From contig NZ_FQVB01000021.1 in NCBI RefSeq assembly GCF_900129305.1, positions 21,486 through 85,485 of the forward strand: a stretch of 64,000 bases of DNA. The letters are read 5' to 3'. Below the pieces are notes generated by a model. It did not search any database. It worked only from the letters and a program-made list of their open reading frames with translations, and had not been told where the DNA came from. The translations under genes were made by a program, and so were the position numbers. Shown here in pieces: positions 51,089 through 60,049 of this stretch. The DNA is from Desulfacinum infernum DSM 9756 (GTDB lineage Bacteria > Desulfobacterota > Syntrophobacteria > Syntrophobacterales > DSM-9756). Position 1 is the stretch's first letter. Every line of letters starts with the position of its first letter.

Positions 51089-52196
51089 TGACGCCCATCC
51101 GCATTCTCACGGCGTCGTCCAATATCCTGGGTAGCCCTCCTCTCTCCGCGGGTTCAAAGCCCAAGACTTTCCTCCATATCCACGGCCCTTCCATGCACAG
51201 GTAGACGCACAGGTCCGGATCCCAGGCGCGCAGGGCCTTCACCATCTCGGCGTAGAGTTCCAGTCGGATGTCTCGAAAATAGCGAAGTTTTCCGTCCAGC
51301 CCGCGGATGAACTCCCCAGTGGTGATGCGCGTGCGAGGGTGGTTCTTGGCGATAATGGCCTTCAGTTCCGGCATGAAGCGAAAGGCCCCCAGGCTGATCC
51401 ACACCACCCGGGAAGGATCCACGGCGCGGAAAAGGGCCTCCAGGGTTCGACGGTATCCGTCGCGCCAACCGGGGTAGTCGATCAGGGGATCGAAGTGGAA
51501 TCCCAGGTAGTAGCCCCACTGAGCGCATTTTCGGGCGGCTTCCAGGCGTGCCGTCAGAGACGCGGCCCTGGGTTCCTCCCGGCGGATCACGTCTTCGGCG
51601 TTCAGGGACCAGGAGATGAGGGTGTGTCCGCCGTGGGGCAGGTCTTTGAGCTGGTCCACGTGGGCGGTCTTGGTCTTGAGTTCCAGGACGGCATTGGGGT
51701 GGCGGGCGAACAGCGGCACCAGGTCCCGGGAGAGGCCCGTCCAGGGGTCCAGCAGCAGGGAATCGGTGAACTCTCCGGTTCCCACCCGGTGGAGCCGCTC
51801 GGGGTTTTGAGCCAGCGTTTCTTCCACCTCACGGAGCAGATCGTCGATGTTTCCGAAAAGCCTCAGGTTGGGCTGGTCCAGGTAGGCCTGAAGGATGCAA
51901 TAGGTACAGTCGATGGTGCACTGGGTGCCGAAGTGAAGAATCTGGTAACCGCAGCAATCATAAACGCGGGTTCCGGGGCATGGCCTCCAGAACCGGCCCT
52001 TGAAGTGCACCACCTCCAGGAGGTCCCGAACCCGGGAGGAAGCCGGCGGGACGGAATCCACTTCCTGGAACCGGGCGTGGGGCAGCCGCTCCCGGAGCCT
52101 TTGGACCAGGGGGCTTCGGCGGACCGCCTTTTCCACCAAGACCGTGCGGATGGGCAACTGGGTCCTGAACGGCCCGGTTTTTTCATTGGGTTTCAT
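51063..52196 (-). CDS. SplB-like radical SAM protein
   Basis: About 377 residues. The radical SAM cluster is CTIDCTYC (Cys93, Cys97, Cys100), and HFGTQCTIDCTYCILQAYL is the hallmark of the spore photoproduct lyase family. The catalytic H-donor cysteine of true SplB (Cys141 in B. subtilis) has no counterpart here: the region reads GTGEFTDSLLLDP. So it is probably a family member with a different reaction, not a spore repair enzyme; no sporulation genes are near. ATG 52196 or GTG 52202 are possible starts. Its C-terminus runs into repeat sequence. Confidence 0.85.
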   Translation of the reverse strand: MKPNEKTGPFRTQLPIRTVLVEKAVRRSPLVQRLRERLPHARFQEVDSVPPASSRVRDLLEVVHFKGRFWRPCPGTRVYDCCGYQILHFGTQCTIDCTYCILQAYLDQPNLRLFGNIDDLLREVEETLAQNPERLHRVGTGEFTDSLLLDPWTGLSRDLVPLFARHPNAVLELKTKTAHVDQLKDLPHGGHTLISWSLNAEDVIRREEPRAASLTARLEAARKCAQWGYYLGFHFDPLIDYPGWRDGYRRTLEALFRAVDPSRVVWISLGAFRFMPELKAIIAKNHPRTRITTGEFIRGLDGKLRYFRDIRLELYAEMVKALRAWDPDLCVYLCMEGPWIWRKVLGFEPAERGGLPRILDDAVRMRMGVMGGVTSGG

Positions 52197-52209
52197 GATC
52201 ACCGCGCAA

Positions 52210-52292
52210 TCAGCGGGCGGGGATAAACCCCGCCCCTACTCAACAGGTCCATCTACCTTCGATAGAGGCTGGCTTTACGCCCGCCCTTCATG
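52210..52292. repeat. GGGGCG palindromic repeats
   Basis: GCGGGCGGGGATAAACCCCG followed by CCCCTACT (52212-52240) and a half copy GGCTGGCTTTACGCCCGCCC (52268-52287). Same family as at 36.1, 43.7 and 47.4 kb. Confidence 0.65.
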
Positions 52293-52329
52293 GCCGCACC
52301 CTGAGGGAGAATCGTTCCATGGAGATGGG

Positions 52330-53325
52330 TCATTTCCGCACAACCCCGTGGGTCGAGGTCTCTTCAAATTCGTCCCAGATGGCCTGCATCCTCGGAGAAC
52401 GGCAAAAATCCTTCGCCCATGCAATCTGGGCTTCCAGATCTTCGGGGTTCCTGAAACTTAGGCGCAGTTCCCATCTGTCGCCTTCCAGGTGCGGTGGAGG
52501 CGCGAGCACGGTCGTTTCGGGCAGTCGGGCCTCCTCGATTCGTTCCCGGAGGGCCTGGGTCTTCCGGTGGAGCCTGGGGTAGCGCCATCGGGCCACCAGG
52601 TCCCTGACGCGGGCGGTCTTTTCCCGGCGGTTCAGTTCGGGAGAGTCCGTCACCGCGGCCAGTTCCTCCCGTCGGAACAGTTCGTGGAGCGGGCAACCGT
52701 CACGCACGGCCACCTCCCGGATCCGCTCCAGGATTTCCATCTGGATGGATGCGCTGCAGCGCAGGGCATCCAGAAGGGCCAACGCGGCATCCCGGTCCCG
52801 ATCGTTCCAGGAGGCCAGCAGATAGGCCGCCCTTTCCGAGACCACTTCCCGGGCGAGAAGCTCCCTGTGGTGGGCCGGCCATCGGCCCACCTGGATCCAA
52901 CGCGACACCGCATCGTCCTTCGATGACAGACCCAGTGCAGGAAAAATCCTGCGGCGAAGCTCCTGCCCGGAAGCGAGGGGTGCGTACCGGGCGGCGATTT
53001 GCACCTTTTCGGCCAGGTTGAGATTCCCCCGGAAGATCTTATCCTCCAGGCGCCCCTTGAGGATCCGTGCTTCCGGGGTTTGGGGCGGATAGACCAAGAA
53101 CCGGGTTTCCTCCACACCGCTTCGGCGCAACCACTCCATCCTCCGGAAACCGTCCACCAGAACGAATCGGCCGGATTCCCTTTCCCAGACCACCAGCGGG
53201 TGGATGAGCCCCAAGGTGTTCAGCGATCGGAAGAGAGCGGCATCGTCCTTGAAACCGGGAATGGCAAAGGCCGTGTCCTGGAAATCCACGTCCTCCAGCC
53301 GCACCGTCTTCCATTCCAGTTCCAT
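52330..53325 (-). CDS. ParB/Srx-fold nuclease-like protein
   Basis: About 331 residues. The N-terminal ~100 residues are a ParB-like domain (LGLIHPLVVWERESGRFVLVDGFRRMEWL, with the GFRR box that binds or hydrolyses nucleotide in ParB/Srx proteins). A middle region ALGLSSKDDAVSRWIQVGRWPAH resembles the ParB helix-turn-helix, and the tail is basic and helical. There is no parA nearby, so it is a stand-alone protein, possibly DNA-binding. ATG 53325 is preferred (GGGAG upstream). Confidence 0.75.
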   Translation of the reverse strand: MELEWKTVRLEDVDFQDTAFAIPGFKDDAALFRSLNTLGLIHPLVVWERESGRFVLVDGFRRMEWLRRSGVEETRFLVYPPQTPEARILKGRLEDKIFRGNLNLAEKVQIAARYAPLASGQELRRRIFPALGLSSKDDAVSRWIQVGRWPAHHRELLAREVVSERAAYLLASWNDRDRDAALALLDALRCSASIQMEILERIREVAVRDGCPLHELFRREELAAVTDSPELNRREKTARVRDLVARWRYPRLHRKTQALRERIEEARLPETTVLAPPPHLEGDRWELRLSFRNPEDLEAQIAWAKDFCRSPRMQAIWDEFEETSTHGVVRK

Positions 53326-53350
53326 GACCGCCACGCTCCCATTTCTTCGT

Positions 53351-53402
53351 TCTTTATCCCTTTACCTCTTTAATCCTTAATCCTCTAACCCTCCAATCCT
53401 TT
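53351..53402. repeat. Repeat at the purC 3' end
   Basis: TTAATCCTTAATCCTCTAAC..CTCCAATCCTTT: reverse complement of the GGATTA-type repeat at 29641. It carries the purC stop codon and the last codons (KGLEG). Confidence 0.7.
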
Positions 53403-54284
53403 CCCCGTGAGCCGCTCCAGGGCCTCCAGGTACCGGGCCCGGGTGTTGGCCACCACCTCGTCGGGCAGCTCCGGCGCCGGTCGCCCGTCCTTCCAGCCCG
53501 AGGCCACCAGGTAGTCGCGGAGGTATTGCTTGTCGAAGCTTTCCGGGTTGGATCCCACCTGATAGCGGTCGGCGGGCCAGAACCGGCTGGAGTCGGGGGT
53601 GAGCACTTCGTCGATCAGGATGAGTTGCCCGTCCAGAAGGCCGAATTCCAGTTTGGTGTCGGCCAGGATGATGCCCCGTTCACGGGCGTGGGCGGCTCCC
53701 TTTTGATAGATGGCCAGCGTGAGATCCCGCACCTTTTCGGCGAGATCCTTTCCGATGAGGCGAGCCATCTGGTCGAAGCTGATGTTTTCGTCGTGGGCAC
53801 CCTTTTCGGCCTTGGTGGACGGCGTGAAGATGGGTTCCGGAAGCTGCTGGGCCAGTTGAAGCCCTTCGGGGAGGCGGATGCCGCACACCGCTCCGGTCTT
53901 CTGATAGTCCTTCCAGCCCGATCCCACCAGATAGCCGCGGACGATGCATTCCACCGGAAGAGGTTCCGCCTTGCGCACCCACATGCTCCGGCCGGCCAGG
54001 TCCTTCTCGTAGGGACGGCACACGTCGGGAAACCGGGTGGCGTCCGTTTCGATGAGGTGGTTGGGGACCAGGTCCTTGAAAAAGTCGAACCAGAAGGCGG
54101 ATACCTGGGTGAGGATCTTCCCCTTGTCGGGAATGGGCGTGGGCATGACCACGTCGAAGGCCGAAATCCGGTCCGTGGCGACGATGAGAAGAGAGTCCCC
54201 CAGGTCGTAGATGTCCCGCACCTTGCCCCGGGAACGCAGTGTCAGGTTGGGAAAACGGGTTTCAAAGACGGCGCTTCCGTTCAT
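53385..54284 (-). CDS. purC: SAICAR synthetase (phosphoribosylaminoimidazole-succinocarboxamide synthase)
   Basis: 299 residues, of the longer yeast-like type. ATP-site [39 protein letters not shown] and the substrate region [45 protein letters not shown] are fully conserved. It joins aspartate to CAIR with ATP in purine synthesis. AGGAGAAGGAG precedes the start. It is single here, without other pur genes. The final ~5 residues are encoded by repeat DNA. Confidence 0.97.
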   Translation of the reverse strand: MNGSAVFETRFPNLTLRSRGKVRDIYDLGDSLLIVATDRISAFDVVMPTPIPDKGKILTQVSAFWFDFFKDLVPNHLIETDATRFPDVCRPYEKDLAGRSMWVRKAEPLPVECIVRGYLVGSGWKDYQKTGAVCGIRLPEGLQLAQQLPEPIFTPSTKAEKGAHDENISFDQMARLIGKDLAEKVRDLTLAIYQKGAAHARERGIILADTKLEFGLLDGQLILIDEVLTPDSSRFWPADRYQVGSNPESFDKQYLRDYLVASGWKDGRPAPELPDEVVANTRARYLEALERLTGKGLEG

Positions 54285-54477
54285 ATCCGATTCTCCTTCT
54301 CCTGTTTCATATGGTTTTTCTGCCCAGGCTGCTTACCAGCGCCCTCTTAACACAGATGCCTCCTTTTGCCCAAGGGCTTTGGGGATTCCAAGTTGACCCT
54401 GTTTGCGCCCCTTTGATAAGGTGCCCATAATGGTGTGAGTTCCCAGCAAGGCATCCGAGGTTCGAGTGAAGACACCC

Positions 54478-55296
54478 ATGGGCACGAGCGACAAGAACGG
54501 CAGGAAGGCGTCCGGAGGCATCGCGGCGCTTTTCGATGACTTGGAACGCAAGGAACTTTTCCGAAAGTATCTGATCTTCCTGGCTTGGCTGGAAGTGGCC
54601 ATTTTCGTGGGCTGCTGGATCTATCAGTTGGGAACCCGAGGCTACGACCGTTTCGGACCGGTGGAGATCCCCTTTCCCTGGAAGGTCTACTTTCTTGTGG
54701 CTTTTCTGGCTCCCGTGGCGGTGACGTTTCTCATCGGCACCATCGTGGTGGGATTCAACCGCTATTTCGGCGGGCATGGGGCTGGAGAAGGCGACGGCGC
54801 TGAAGATCCGGCCGGGACGTACGGCGGAAAGGACTACGGGGAAACCCGTGGGGTCGCCGCCGCCGTGAACTGGCTGCAGAAGCTCCCCTACCTGGGTCTT
54901 CTGGTGGTGCTGGCCGCCGGTATCGGGCTGGTCTACAACCTGGACGTGGTCCTGGACATCGCGGGCCGCGTGGGGGAACAGACGGTACAGCTCCTTCTCA
55001 TGGCGGGAGGGGCCATCCTGGGTCTGGCGGCCTTCTTCGCTTTGGTCTATTTGGTCCTCAACTACAAGCTGCGCAAGCGCTCCATGGAGTACCAGTACAA
55101 AAGCGAGGTGGCCGAGCGCTACGGGCTCGTCATCCTGGAAGACAACACGGTGATCAACCGGGACGGGAAGCTCCTGGTTCGCGGCAGGAAGTGGAAGGAC
55201 GCCGTCCCGTTGCTGGAAGCCCGAACGGAGCCGCCGCCTCCGGCATCGCCGAGGGAAAGCCTGCCCTCTTCGCCGTCGCCGGATCTCAACACCTGA
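54478..55296 (+). CDS. Membrane protein of unknown function
   Basis: About 272 residues with four predicted membrane helices (~28-50, 65-88, 130-152, 160-188), an Asp/Gly-rich loop between helices 2 and 3, and a C-terminal soluble domain (YQYKSEVAERYGLVILEDNTVINRDGKLLVRG) ending in a Pro/Ser-rich tail. No family recognised. ATG 54478 or GTG 54466 may start it. It overlaps tilS by one base, so coupled translation is likely, but a functional link to tRNA modification is not evident. Confidence 0.75.
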   Translation: MGTSDKNGRKASGGIAALFDDLERKELFRKYLIFLAWLEVAIFVGCWIYQLGTRGYDRFGPVEIPFPWKVYFLVAFLAPVAVTFLIGTIVVGFNRYFGGHGAGEGDGAEDPAGTYGGKDYGETRGVAAAVNWLQKLPYLGLLVVLAAGIGLVYNLDVVLDIAGRVGEQTVQLLLMAGGAILGLAAFFALVYLVLNYKLRKRSMEYQYKSEVAERYGLVILEDNTVINRDGKLLVRGRKWKDAVPLLEARTEPPPPASPRESLPSSPSPDLNT

Positions 55297-56813
55297 TGGA
55301 CCGTCTCCATCCCTTCGAGAAGGAAACCGCCGCCCACATCCAGCGCCATGGCCTGTGCCTCCCCGGCGAAACGATCCTTGTCGCCGTTTCGGGAGGGCCG
55401 GACTCCACGGCGCTTTTTTGTGCCCTGCTGGCTCTCCGGCATCTTCTGGGATACGAGCGGCTGGTGGTGGCGCACTTCCATCACGGGCTTCGGGGTTCCG
55501 ATGCGGATGCGGATGAAAGGTTCGTGGCCGAAGAAGCCCGGCGCGCCGGGTGCTTTTTCGTCTCCGGCCGGGAGGATGTGGAGGCCTACAGAAAAAGGCA
55601 AGGGCGGGGCCTTTCCCTGGAAATGGCCGCCCGGGAGTGCCGCCGACGTTTTCTCTTTGCCGAGAGGGAACGACTGGGGGCGCATCGGCTGGCCGTGGGA
55701 CACACGGCGGATGATCAGGCCGAAGAGGTGCTGCTTCGCCTCCTTCGAGGGACGGGACCGGAGGGCCTTGCCGCCATGAGGCCCAAGACACCGGAAGGGG
55801 TGGTGCGCCCGATCCTTTGGGCGTCCCGCCGGGATGTGCTGGCCTATCTGGAAGACAAGGGACGGGGCTTCCGGGAGGATGCCACCAATCGGGAACCCAT
55901 CTGCCGGCGCAACCGGTTGCGGTTGCAGGTCCTTCCCGCATTGGAAAGGATTTTCCAGGCGGATGTGCGGGCGCTTCTCTGCCGCCATGCGGAACTGGCC
56001 GCCCGGGATGCGGACTATTGGCGGTCCGTTCTGGCATCCTTGTGGGACCGGTGCGCTCTGGAAGCAACGGCAGGGAGGGTGGTGCTGGATCGGCGCATCG
56101 TGGCCCGGGAGCACCCCGCCGTGCGCGGTCGAATCCTTCGCAAGGCTCTGGAACATGTGGGCTTGAGCTGGGGCCTTTCCATGGAACACGTGGAAAACGT
56201 CCAACGCCTGGTGACGGACTCCCAGTCGGGCCGGGCGGTGGTGCTGCCCAAGGGGGTTCGGGTGGCCGTTGAAGGAAACCGCGTGGTGGTGGCCTCCGCC
56301 GGGGAAGCGCCTTTTCCTGGCGAAGCGCCGCTCCCGGAGCCCCTTCGGGTGGAGGGGCCCGGTGAGTACACGTGGGGGCCGTGGCGGATCCGACTGACGC
56401 GGGCGAAAGATCTCCCGCCGCCCGGTCCGGGCCGGGAACGCAAGATCCGGGAATGCGGACCCTGGACGGCCTACATGGATGCCGATGCCGTGGCGTGGCC
56501 CCTGCAAGTTCGGTCCTTCCAGCCGGGAGACCGGTTTCGACCCTTGGGCATGGAGGGGACCAAGAAGGTGCACGATCTCCTTGTGGACGCCAAGGTTCCC
56601 AAAAGCGAAAGGGCCCTTGTGCCCATCGTAACCGACCTCCAAAAGATCTGTTGGATCGCGGGCCGACGCCTGGACCATCGGGTTCGGGTGACGCCCGAGA
56701 CCCGAAACACCCTCAAAATCAGCTGCCAAAAACTTCCATCGCTTGATTCGCCCGAAGAAGTACCTATTGGCGGCGACCGTTCCCGGGAGCTTGCCCTAGA
56801 ATGCTGGGACTGA
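55296..56813 (+). CDS. tilS: tRNA(Ile)-lysidine synthase
   Basis: 505 residues. PP-loop SGGPDS at 32-37 in LVAVSGGPDSTALF, then HFHHGLRGSDADADERFV, HTADDQAEEVLLRLLRG and RPILWASRRDVLAYL, all diagnostic. The C-terminal ~100 residues (VRSFQPGDRFRPLGMEGTKKVHDLLVDAKVP) are the tRNA-binding TilS-C domain. It makes lysidine at C34 of tRNA-Ile(CAU), needed to read AUA. The start overlaps the preceding stop (TGATG). A longer frame from 55191 reads through the previous gene and is rejected. Confidence 0.95.
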   Translation: MDRLHPFEKETAAHIQRHGLCLPGETILVAVSGGPDSTALFCALLALRHLLGYERLVVAHFHHGLRGSDADADERFVAEEARRAGCFFVSGREDVEAYRKRQGRGLSLEMAARECRRRFLFAERERLGAHRLAVGHTADDQAEEVLLRLLRGTGPEGLAAMRPKTPEGVVRPILWASRRDVLAYLEDKGRGFREDATNREPICRRNRLRLQVLPALERIFQADVRALLCRHAELAARDADYWRSVLASLWDRCALEATAGRVVLDRRIVAREHPAVRGRILRKALEHVGLSWGLSMEHVENVQRLVTDSQSGRAVVLPKGVRVAVEGNRVVVASAGEAPFPGEAPLPEPLRVEGPGEYTWGPWRIRLTRAKDLPPPGPGRERKIRECGPWTAYMDADAVAWPLQVRSFQPGDRFRPLGMEGTKKVHDLLVDAKVPKSERALVPIVTDLQKICWIAGRRLDHRVRVTPETRNTLKISCQKLPSLDSPEEVPIGGDRSRELALECWD

Positions 56814-56865
56814 ACCTTTTCTCGTCGAGCGGCCCGCCACTCCCACACCCCATTCCCGGCCTTTG

Positions 56866-56897
56866 CCGTCCGTTCGGGTCCATTCGCGGTTCTCTTT
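56866..56897. repeat. TTCGCGGTTCTC repeat, short copy
   Basis: GTCCGTTCGGGTCCATTCGCGGTTCTCTTTAAG in the convergent tilS-fdhA spacer; related to 43547 and 47511. Confidence 0.5.
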
Positions 56898-56942
56898 AAG
56901 ATCAATGGGCTTTATCGGCCTGCTGGCCGGGCCGAGCGCCCC

Positions 56943-58988
56943 TCACTGCAAAGCCTTGGACACCGCCACGGCACTTACCTTGAACTCGGGGATCTTCGCC
57001 AACGGATCAAAGGCCTCTGCACTGGTCAGAATGTTGGCGGGACTCTCTCCAAAGTGGATGGGAACGAAGATCGTTCCGCGGCGGACCCGCCGCGTGAGGC
57101 GTGCCGGCGCTTCCATTTCCCCCCGCCGCGAGGAGACCCGGACGAGCTCCCCTTCCCGGATGCCCAGTTCCCGGGCGTCTTCCGGATGGATCTCCACGTA
57201 GCCCTCCCTTTGCTCCGCGTCCAGGCGTTGGGAGATGCGCGTCATGGTCCCCGTGTGGTAGTGGGCGAACATCCGCCCGGTGGTGAGCTGAAACGGGGTC
57301 TCTGCGGACGGCAATTCCGCCGGATCCCGGTGCTCCACGGCATGGAATTTCCCCAAGCCCCGAGAGAAGCGGTCCTTGTGGAGAAACGGCGTGCCGGGGT
57401 GATCCGGTGCGGGACAAGGCCACTGGATGCCGTCGATACCCAGCCGATCATAGCGAATGCCGCCGTAGAGCTTGGGGGCGAGCGAGGCGATCTCGTCCAT
57501 GATCTCATGGGGACCGTTGTAGTCCATGGGGACGCCCATGGCCTGGGAGAGAAGGCAGAAGATGCGCCAATCCGGCAGGCTCTCCCCCACGGGCTCCACG
57601 GCCTGTCGGATCCGAAGGCAGCGGCGTTCGGAATTGGTGAAGGTGCCGTCCTTTTCCGCGCAGGAGGCTGCAGCCAGCACCACGTCGGCCACCTGGGCCG
57701 TTTCGGAAAGGAAGATGTCCTGCACTACCAGGAATTCCAGTCGTTTCATGGCATGGCGCAGGTGGTTCCAGTCGGGGTCACTCAGGCGCGGGTTTTCGCC
57801 GATCACGTAAAGGGCTTTCAACTTGCCGTCCATCATGGCCTGGGCCATTTCGGTGATGGTGAGACCGGGCTGGGGAGGGATGGGAACGCCCCAGGCCTCG
57901 GCGAAGCGGCCCCGCACCTCCGCGTCGGTTACCGGCTGATAGCCCGGCAGGACGTTGGGAAGTCCCCCCATGTCACAGGCGCCCTGCACGTTGTTCTGGC
58001 CCCGCAGGGGATTGACGCCGCCGCCGCGAACGCCCACGTTGCCGCAGAGAAGCGCCAGGTTGCAGACCGCCTTCACGTTGTCCACGCCGGTGGTGTGCTG
58101 GGTGATCCCCATGGCGTAGAGGATGGAAGCCGGTTTGCTCTTGGCGTAGAGCCGGGCCATTTCTTCGACCGCTCCGGCGGGGACTCCCGTCAGGGCCTCC
58201 ACCCGCTCCGGAGTGTAGGCGAGCACCGATTCCGAAAACTCCTGGAAACCTTCGGTCCTCGCCCGGATGTAGGCCGCATCGTGCCAGTTGTTCACCAGGA
58301 TGTGATACATCATGCCGTTCAACAGGGCGATGTCCGTGCCCAGCCGGTGTTGGACCGCCACGTCGGCATAAAGGCCCAGATGGATCCTTCGGGGGTCGGC
58401 CACCACCAGGGCCGCCCCCTTTTCCCGGGCCCGCAGAACCCGCGTGGCGATGAGCGGGTGGCATTCCGTGGTGTTGGAGCCGATCACGAAAAGGCACGCG
58501 CTCTCTTCCATTTCGGCGATGGAATTGGTCATGGCTCCACTTCCGAATGCGGCGGCAAGACCTACCACCGTGGAGGAATGTCAAAGCCTGGCGCAATGGT
58601 CGATGTTGTTGGTCCCCAGCGCGGTCCGGGCGAATTTCTGGGCCAGGAAGTTTTCCTCGTTGGTGATCTTGGCCGACACGAGCACTCCGATGGCGTCCGG
58701 TCCGTGCTTTTCCCGGATGTCCCCGAGTCTGTCCGCCGTGGTCCGGATGGCGCGATCCCAGCTCACCTTGTGGAACCGCCCTTCGGTTTTCAGGAGGGGC
58801 GCTTTGAGCCGAAGGGGGTGGTGCACGTAGGCATGGGCGTTCCAGCCCTTGATGCACAGCTTCCCCTCATTGACCGGATGGCTCTTCAGAGGCAGAACGC
58901 CCGTGATCCTGTCGTTCAGGACCTTGTAAAGAATCCCGCATCCGGTACCGCAGTAGGGACAAACGGATGGAACAAGTTTGTAATCCAT
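56943..58988 (-). CDS. fdhA: Formate dehydrogenase catalytic subunit, selenoprotein
   Basis: 682 residues read through an in-frame UGA at 58583-58581. N-terminal [4Fe-4S] site Cys10, Cys13, Cys17 and Cys45 (CPYCGTGCG; KLCIKG). The residue before HSSTVVGLA, in NNIDHCARL-Sec, is Sec136, the Mo/W ligand of formate dehydrogenases; the upstream (58581-58988) and downstream (56943-58568) frames are the same frame and join without any shift. No Tat signal, so cytoplasmic, FdhF-like. Catalyses formate/CO2 interconversion. ATG after GGAGGAAGC. Its partners are the Fe-S protein, MvhD and HdrA-like genes upstream. A SECIS hairpin follows the UGA. Confidence 0.93.
58545..58583 (-). promoter_or_regulatory. 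SECIS element of fdhA
   Basis: After UGA (58583-58581) come 17 bases, then AGGTCT (58563-58558), the same distance and loop sequence as in the E. coli fdhF SECIS. The loop is closed by CGGTGGT pairing with GCCGCCG including G-U pairs. It supports Sec insertion rather than a nonsense mutation. Confidence 0.85.
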
Positions 58989-59011
58989 GAGCTTCCTCCA
59001 TGCCCGGTCCT

Positions 59012-59234
59012 CTAAGAGCTTGTCCGAGAATCGCTTTCCTGCTCAAGATGCAGGGGAGTTCCGTTCCTTTTGTAGCCGCGGGGCTTCAGCCCCGCGGGAT
59101 AGAGCCATCGTAACCCCTTGAAGTGCCAGGCAGTACTCGACAGCCTATCCGACGCCTGAAGGTCCATCCGCAGCCCTAAAGGGCTGCGCTACGGAAAAAA
59201 CGGTCATCCGGAACATCGTCGGACAGCCTCCCAG
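59012..59234. repeat. CTAG-TIR element, type B, copy 3
   Basis: 223 bp inside the fdh operon. Left end CTAAGAGCTTGTCCGAGAA, right end TCGGACAGCCTCCCAG. Orientation is reversed relative to 35683: CCGCGGGGCTTCAGCCCCGCGG comes first, then GCAGCCCTAAAGGGCTGC and CGGTCATCC. Its right terminus encodes the last residues of the leftward Fe-S gene. Confidence 0.7.
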
Positions 59235-60049
59235 ACCATCTCCCGGGATCGTTCGCCCGCAACCAGGCGCTCCAGTTCGCCGTCCCCCAGCGGGCCCCAG
59301 AGGAGGGGAACCGGCTCATGGCCCGGTACATAGCCGTACAGGTCGCGAACCAGGGCGCCCACCTTCCGGTACAAGGTCCGAAGGGGGATATCCACGGGGC
59401 AGGCCTCTTCACACAGCCCGCAATCGACACAACGGCCCGCCATATGAACCGCTCGTACCAGATGAAAGTGCGGGGCTTCCGCAGGCAGGCTTCCCGTCTC
59501 GAACAATTCCGGGTCCTGCAGAGTGCATTGGTCACAGAAGCACACGGGGCACACATCCCGGCAGCCGTAGCATTTGAGACACTTTTCCAATTCATGCATC
59601 CAGCGGGAAAAGCGCTCATCGGCCTCCCAGGTTTCCAGTTCCTCCAGGGGGCGCCCGCGCGGGATGCCGTCTCGGCGTTTTTGCGACCCGTTTTCGGGGC
59701 CGGCAAGGGATGAGCACACCACCCCCCGATGGAGGGGGGAAGGGCAGCAGGGTTCCTGCAAGAGAATGAGCCGTTCCCGGTCCAAGGCGTGCAAGGCCTG
59801 AAGGACGGTCACGGCCCTTTCCGTGCATGAACGCGCCAGCAGGCCCAGCCGGACGCGGGGGTCTTCCCGAAGGATCTCCACGGCGAGCTTTTCCAGGGGG
59901 TAGCGGTAAGGACCTTCCCGGAACGCTTCCAGCTCATGCAGGGCGTCCTTCCGGAAGACCCAGGGGATGGGATGACCTTCCACGGCTCGGTATCCCAGAA
60001 AGAGGTCCACGATGCCTTCTTCCAGCCATTGTTGAACGGTCTTACGCAT
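59204..60049 (-). CDS. Multi-cluster Fe-S protein of the formate dehydrogenase-Hdr operon
   Basis: 281 residues. An N-terminal ~130-residue region without cysteine motifs, then CLKCYGCRDVCPVCFCDQC (~155-173) and a ferredoxin CVDCGLCEEACP (~208-219). This resembles Fe-S subunits seen next to cytoplasmic formate dehydrogenases, between FdhB and HdrC types; it should link FdhA to MvhD/HdrA. It overlaps the mvhD stop by 8 bases, with GGGAGG before the start. The last nine residues (EAVRRCSG) are encoded by the end of a repeat element, so the ancestral C-terminus has been replaced or trimmed. Confidence 0.85.
   Translation of the reverse strand: MRKTVQQWLEEGIVDLFLGYRAVEGHPIPWVFRKDALHELEAFREGPYRYPLEKLAVEILREDPRVRLGLLARSCTERAVTVLQALHALDRERLILLQEPCCPSPLHRGVVCSSLAGPENGSQKRRDGIPRGRPLEELETWEADERFSRWMHELEKCLKCYGCRDVCPVCFCDQCTLQDPELFETGSLPAEAPHFHLVRAVHMAGRCVDCGLCEEACPVDIPLRTLYRKVGALVRDLYGYVPGHEPVPLLWGPLGDGELERLVAGERSREMVWEAVRRCSG

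Noticed and set aside
54393..54422. Sigma-70 promoter TTGACC..TAAGGT before the membrane protein and tilS.
   Set aside because: The -10 match is poor and spacing ambiguous; not strong enough to annotate.
58568..58988. fdhA and mvhD as pseudogenes broken by nonsense mutations.
   Set aside because: Both UGA codons are at known Sec/Cys ligand positions, the frames continue with conserved sequence, and SECIS-like hairpins follow.
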